Shown here: in pieces, positions 62,835-64,000 of the stretch | Layout: every line of letters starts with the position of its first letter | Numbering within the stretch: the stretch's first letter is position 1 | Translations under genes and position numbers: made by a program | The notes under the pieces: model-generated | Seen by the model: the letters and a program-made list of their open reading frames with translations, nothing else | Databases searched by the model: none | Told to the model about the DNA's origin: nothing | Origin: Loktanella sp. DSM 29012 | GTDB taxonomy: Bacteria > Pseudomonadota > Alphaproteobacteria > Rhodobacterales > Rhodobacteraceae | Assembly (NCBI RefSeq): GCF_900110705.1 | Contig: NZ_FOEJ01000007.1 | Span: 62,001 to 126,000, forward strand | Direction of reading: 5' to 3' | Length of the DNA: 64,000 bases

Positions 62835-64000
62835 ATGTCCCTAGCTTCAAATCTCGTCCGCCGCGGCGGTGCCTATTCTGCCAGACTGCGAGTTCCTGCA
62901 GACCTTGTTGAACGCATTGGTCGGAAGGAACTAACAAAGGGTCTGGGAACCTCGGATCCTCACGAGGCAAAGCGCAGAGTGCGCATTGTTGTCGATGGCT
63001 GGTTGAGGCAGTTTGACGAGTTCCGCCGCCAGCGCTTGGTGACTGATGAAGATATAGCTGCAGCTCCTGGCACACATTACGATGCTGCGCTGCTTCGAGA
63101 CGATCAAGCGCGCGCTCGTATTCCCTCAGAAGCCGACCTCGAGGCTGCTATTGAACGCGCAACACGCGAAGCTGAACGGATCGGTTTGGATCCCAAAAAT
63201 GCATTCGCTATTCTGGACGTGGGTCTTGAGGCTATGATGATCGCGGATGCTCGCAAAGGCGCGGCGAGTATGGCAGCCAAGTCACGTCTCACCCGGCGCG
63301 ATATTTTGCGGGAACATCTGTCAAAAGGTGAGACGGTTTTGGTCGAACATGAGACCGACGCTTTTCTGTCGCGCAACAATGTCGTTGCATTGCATGGAAG
63401 CAAGGAACGCAACGCCTTGTCCCTTGGTATACTAAGAGCCGAGATAGAGGCGCTCGAGAGGGCCATAGAACGAGAGCAGGGCAACTATGCCGGTGAGCCT
63501 CGCGATAGCATCGTCAAGGCTAAGGGGGCACCCCGCATCTCTCCTGCTGCCGACGGGGAAACTATACTCGAAATCTTCGCGATTTATCGCGCCGAGAATC
63601 CTCGTGGTGTGAAATCAGATACCCTCAATCAGGCCCGTCGTGACATTGGTTGGTTCGTCGATCTAGTTGGGGATCAGATGCCAGTCACAGCCATCACGAA
63701 AAAAACGTGCGCGAGTTCAAAGCGCTTCTGACCAGATTTCCGGTGAAGGGCTCTGAAATCACAGCCTTCGCCGGTATGAACTTTCCCCAGATCGTCGCAG
63801 CAAATGAGAAGTTAGGAAAGCCAACCCTGACAAATCGAACCATCAACCGTTACCTCGCCTCAGTGAGCGCGTTCTGCCGTTGGCTCGTGTCAAATGGATA
63901 CCTCGACGTTAACTCAGTCGAGGGAATGTCACTGGCGAAGGGTGATGAGAACGGTGGGGTGCCTTACACCACTGACCAGCTGAACGTCCTGTTCAGGTCG
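62835..64000 (+). pseudogene. tyrosine-type site-specific integrase, frameshifted and cut by window end
   Basis: From ATG 62835 the first frame gives 298 residues to a TGA at 63731. It begins with a DUF6538-like N-terminal domain (Arg-Gly-Gly-x-Tyr-x-Ala-Arg-Leu-Arg-Val-Pro) and continues with a helical region. From 63707 the -1 frame stays open to the last base and reads as the core-binding domain (Thr-Ile-Asn-Arg-Tyr-Leu-Ala-Ser) leading into the catalytic domain. The break is at seven A (63699-63705). The catalytic Arg-His-Tyr residues lie beyond the window. It could be a decayed gene, a sequencing error or a slippage site. Confidence 0.8.

Overview
The window is about 62% GC and packed with genes that mostly overlap as ATGA or TGATG. 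Protein content (TRAP transporters of both DctP and TAXI type, DctB/DctD, Rhodobacterales-type conserved hypotheticals, a DUF6538-like integrase) suggests an alphaproteobacterium of the Rhodobacterales / Roseobacter group. This is inferred from gene content; no rRNA is present to prove it.

Layout. (1) 1-22.8 kb looks like ordinary chromosome: a lipoprotein, two conserved hypotheticals, fadH, an SGNH hydrolase, a LysR regulator, a cinA-like/GNAT/AhpD-like/OmpA-like operon, sfsA, map, an MFS exporter, an orphan DctP protein, a HAD/rsmD/flavoprotein reductase operon, a peroxiredoxin, an MscS/phhB/acyltransferase/GDPD/RidA run, a type I secretion pair and a small secreted protein. (2) tRNA-Ser(GCU) at 22838-22927 is followed by about 530 bp without a gene and then accessory-looking modules: a PaoABC-type molybdenum hydroxylase (23.5-27.1 kb) and an amide sensing/uptake/hydrolysis operon (27.9-35.8 kb) led by AmiC- and AmiR-like proteins. 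That operon has an intrinsic terminator and a competing fold just upstream of its first gene. (3) 36-39.8 kb holds a HisKA_2-type kinase with a stand-alone receiver and a truncated Mfd-like translocase. (4) 39.9-46.6 kb holds dctB-dctD and a TAXI-type TRAP transporter, with a candidate sigma-54 promoter and a strong terminator at its end.

(5) 47.2-62.1 kb is the most unusual part. It is a catabolic cluster divided by one divergent intergenic region that carries two dyad operators. Leftward lie a 3-hydroxyisobutyrate-dehydrogenase-like enzyme and a regulator that appears to fuse a MarR-like winged helix to a solute-binding-protein fold. Rightward lie two zinc-type alcohol dehydrogenases, a PRISE-type SDR, a YciI-like protein, a Gfo/Idh/MocA oxidoreductase, a ribose-type ABC importer with an ATPase-permease fusion, maleylacetate reductase, hydroxyquinol 1,2-dioxygenase and a ketopantoate-reductase-like enzyme. 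The two recognisable end steps convert hydroxyquinol to 3-oxoadipate, and no ring hydroxylase or decarboxylase is present. The many dehydrogenases and the sugar-type importer suggest that an imported polyol or cyclitol-like compound is oxidised and dehydrated to hydroxyquinol before ring cleavage. This is a hypothesis.

(6) The cluster is bracketed by roughly 260-bp imperfect direct repeats (46770-47025 and 62464-62725). Just right of the second repeat is a tyrosine-type integrase gene that is frameshifted at a run of seven A and runs off the window. Together these suggest acquisition as a mobile block.
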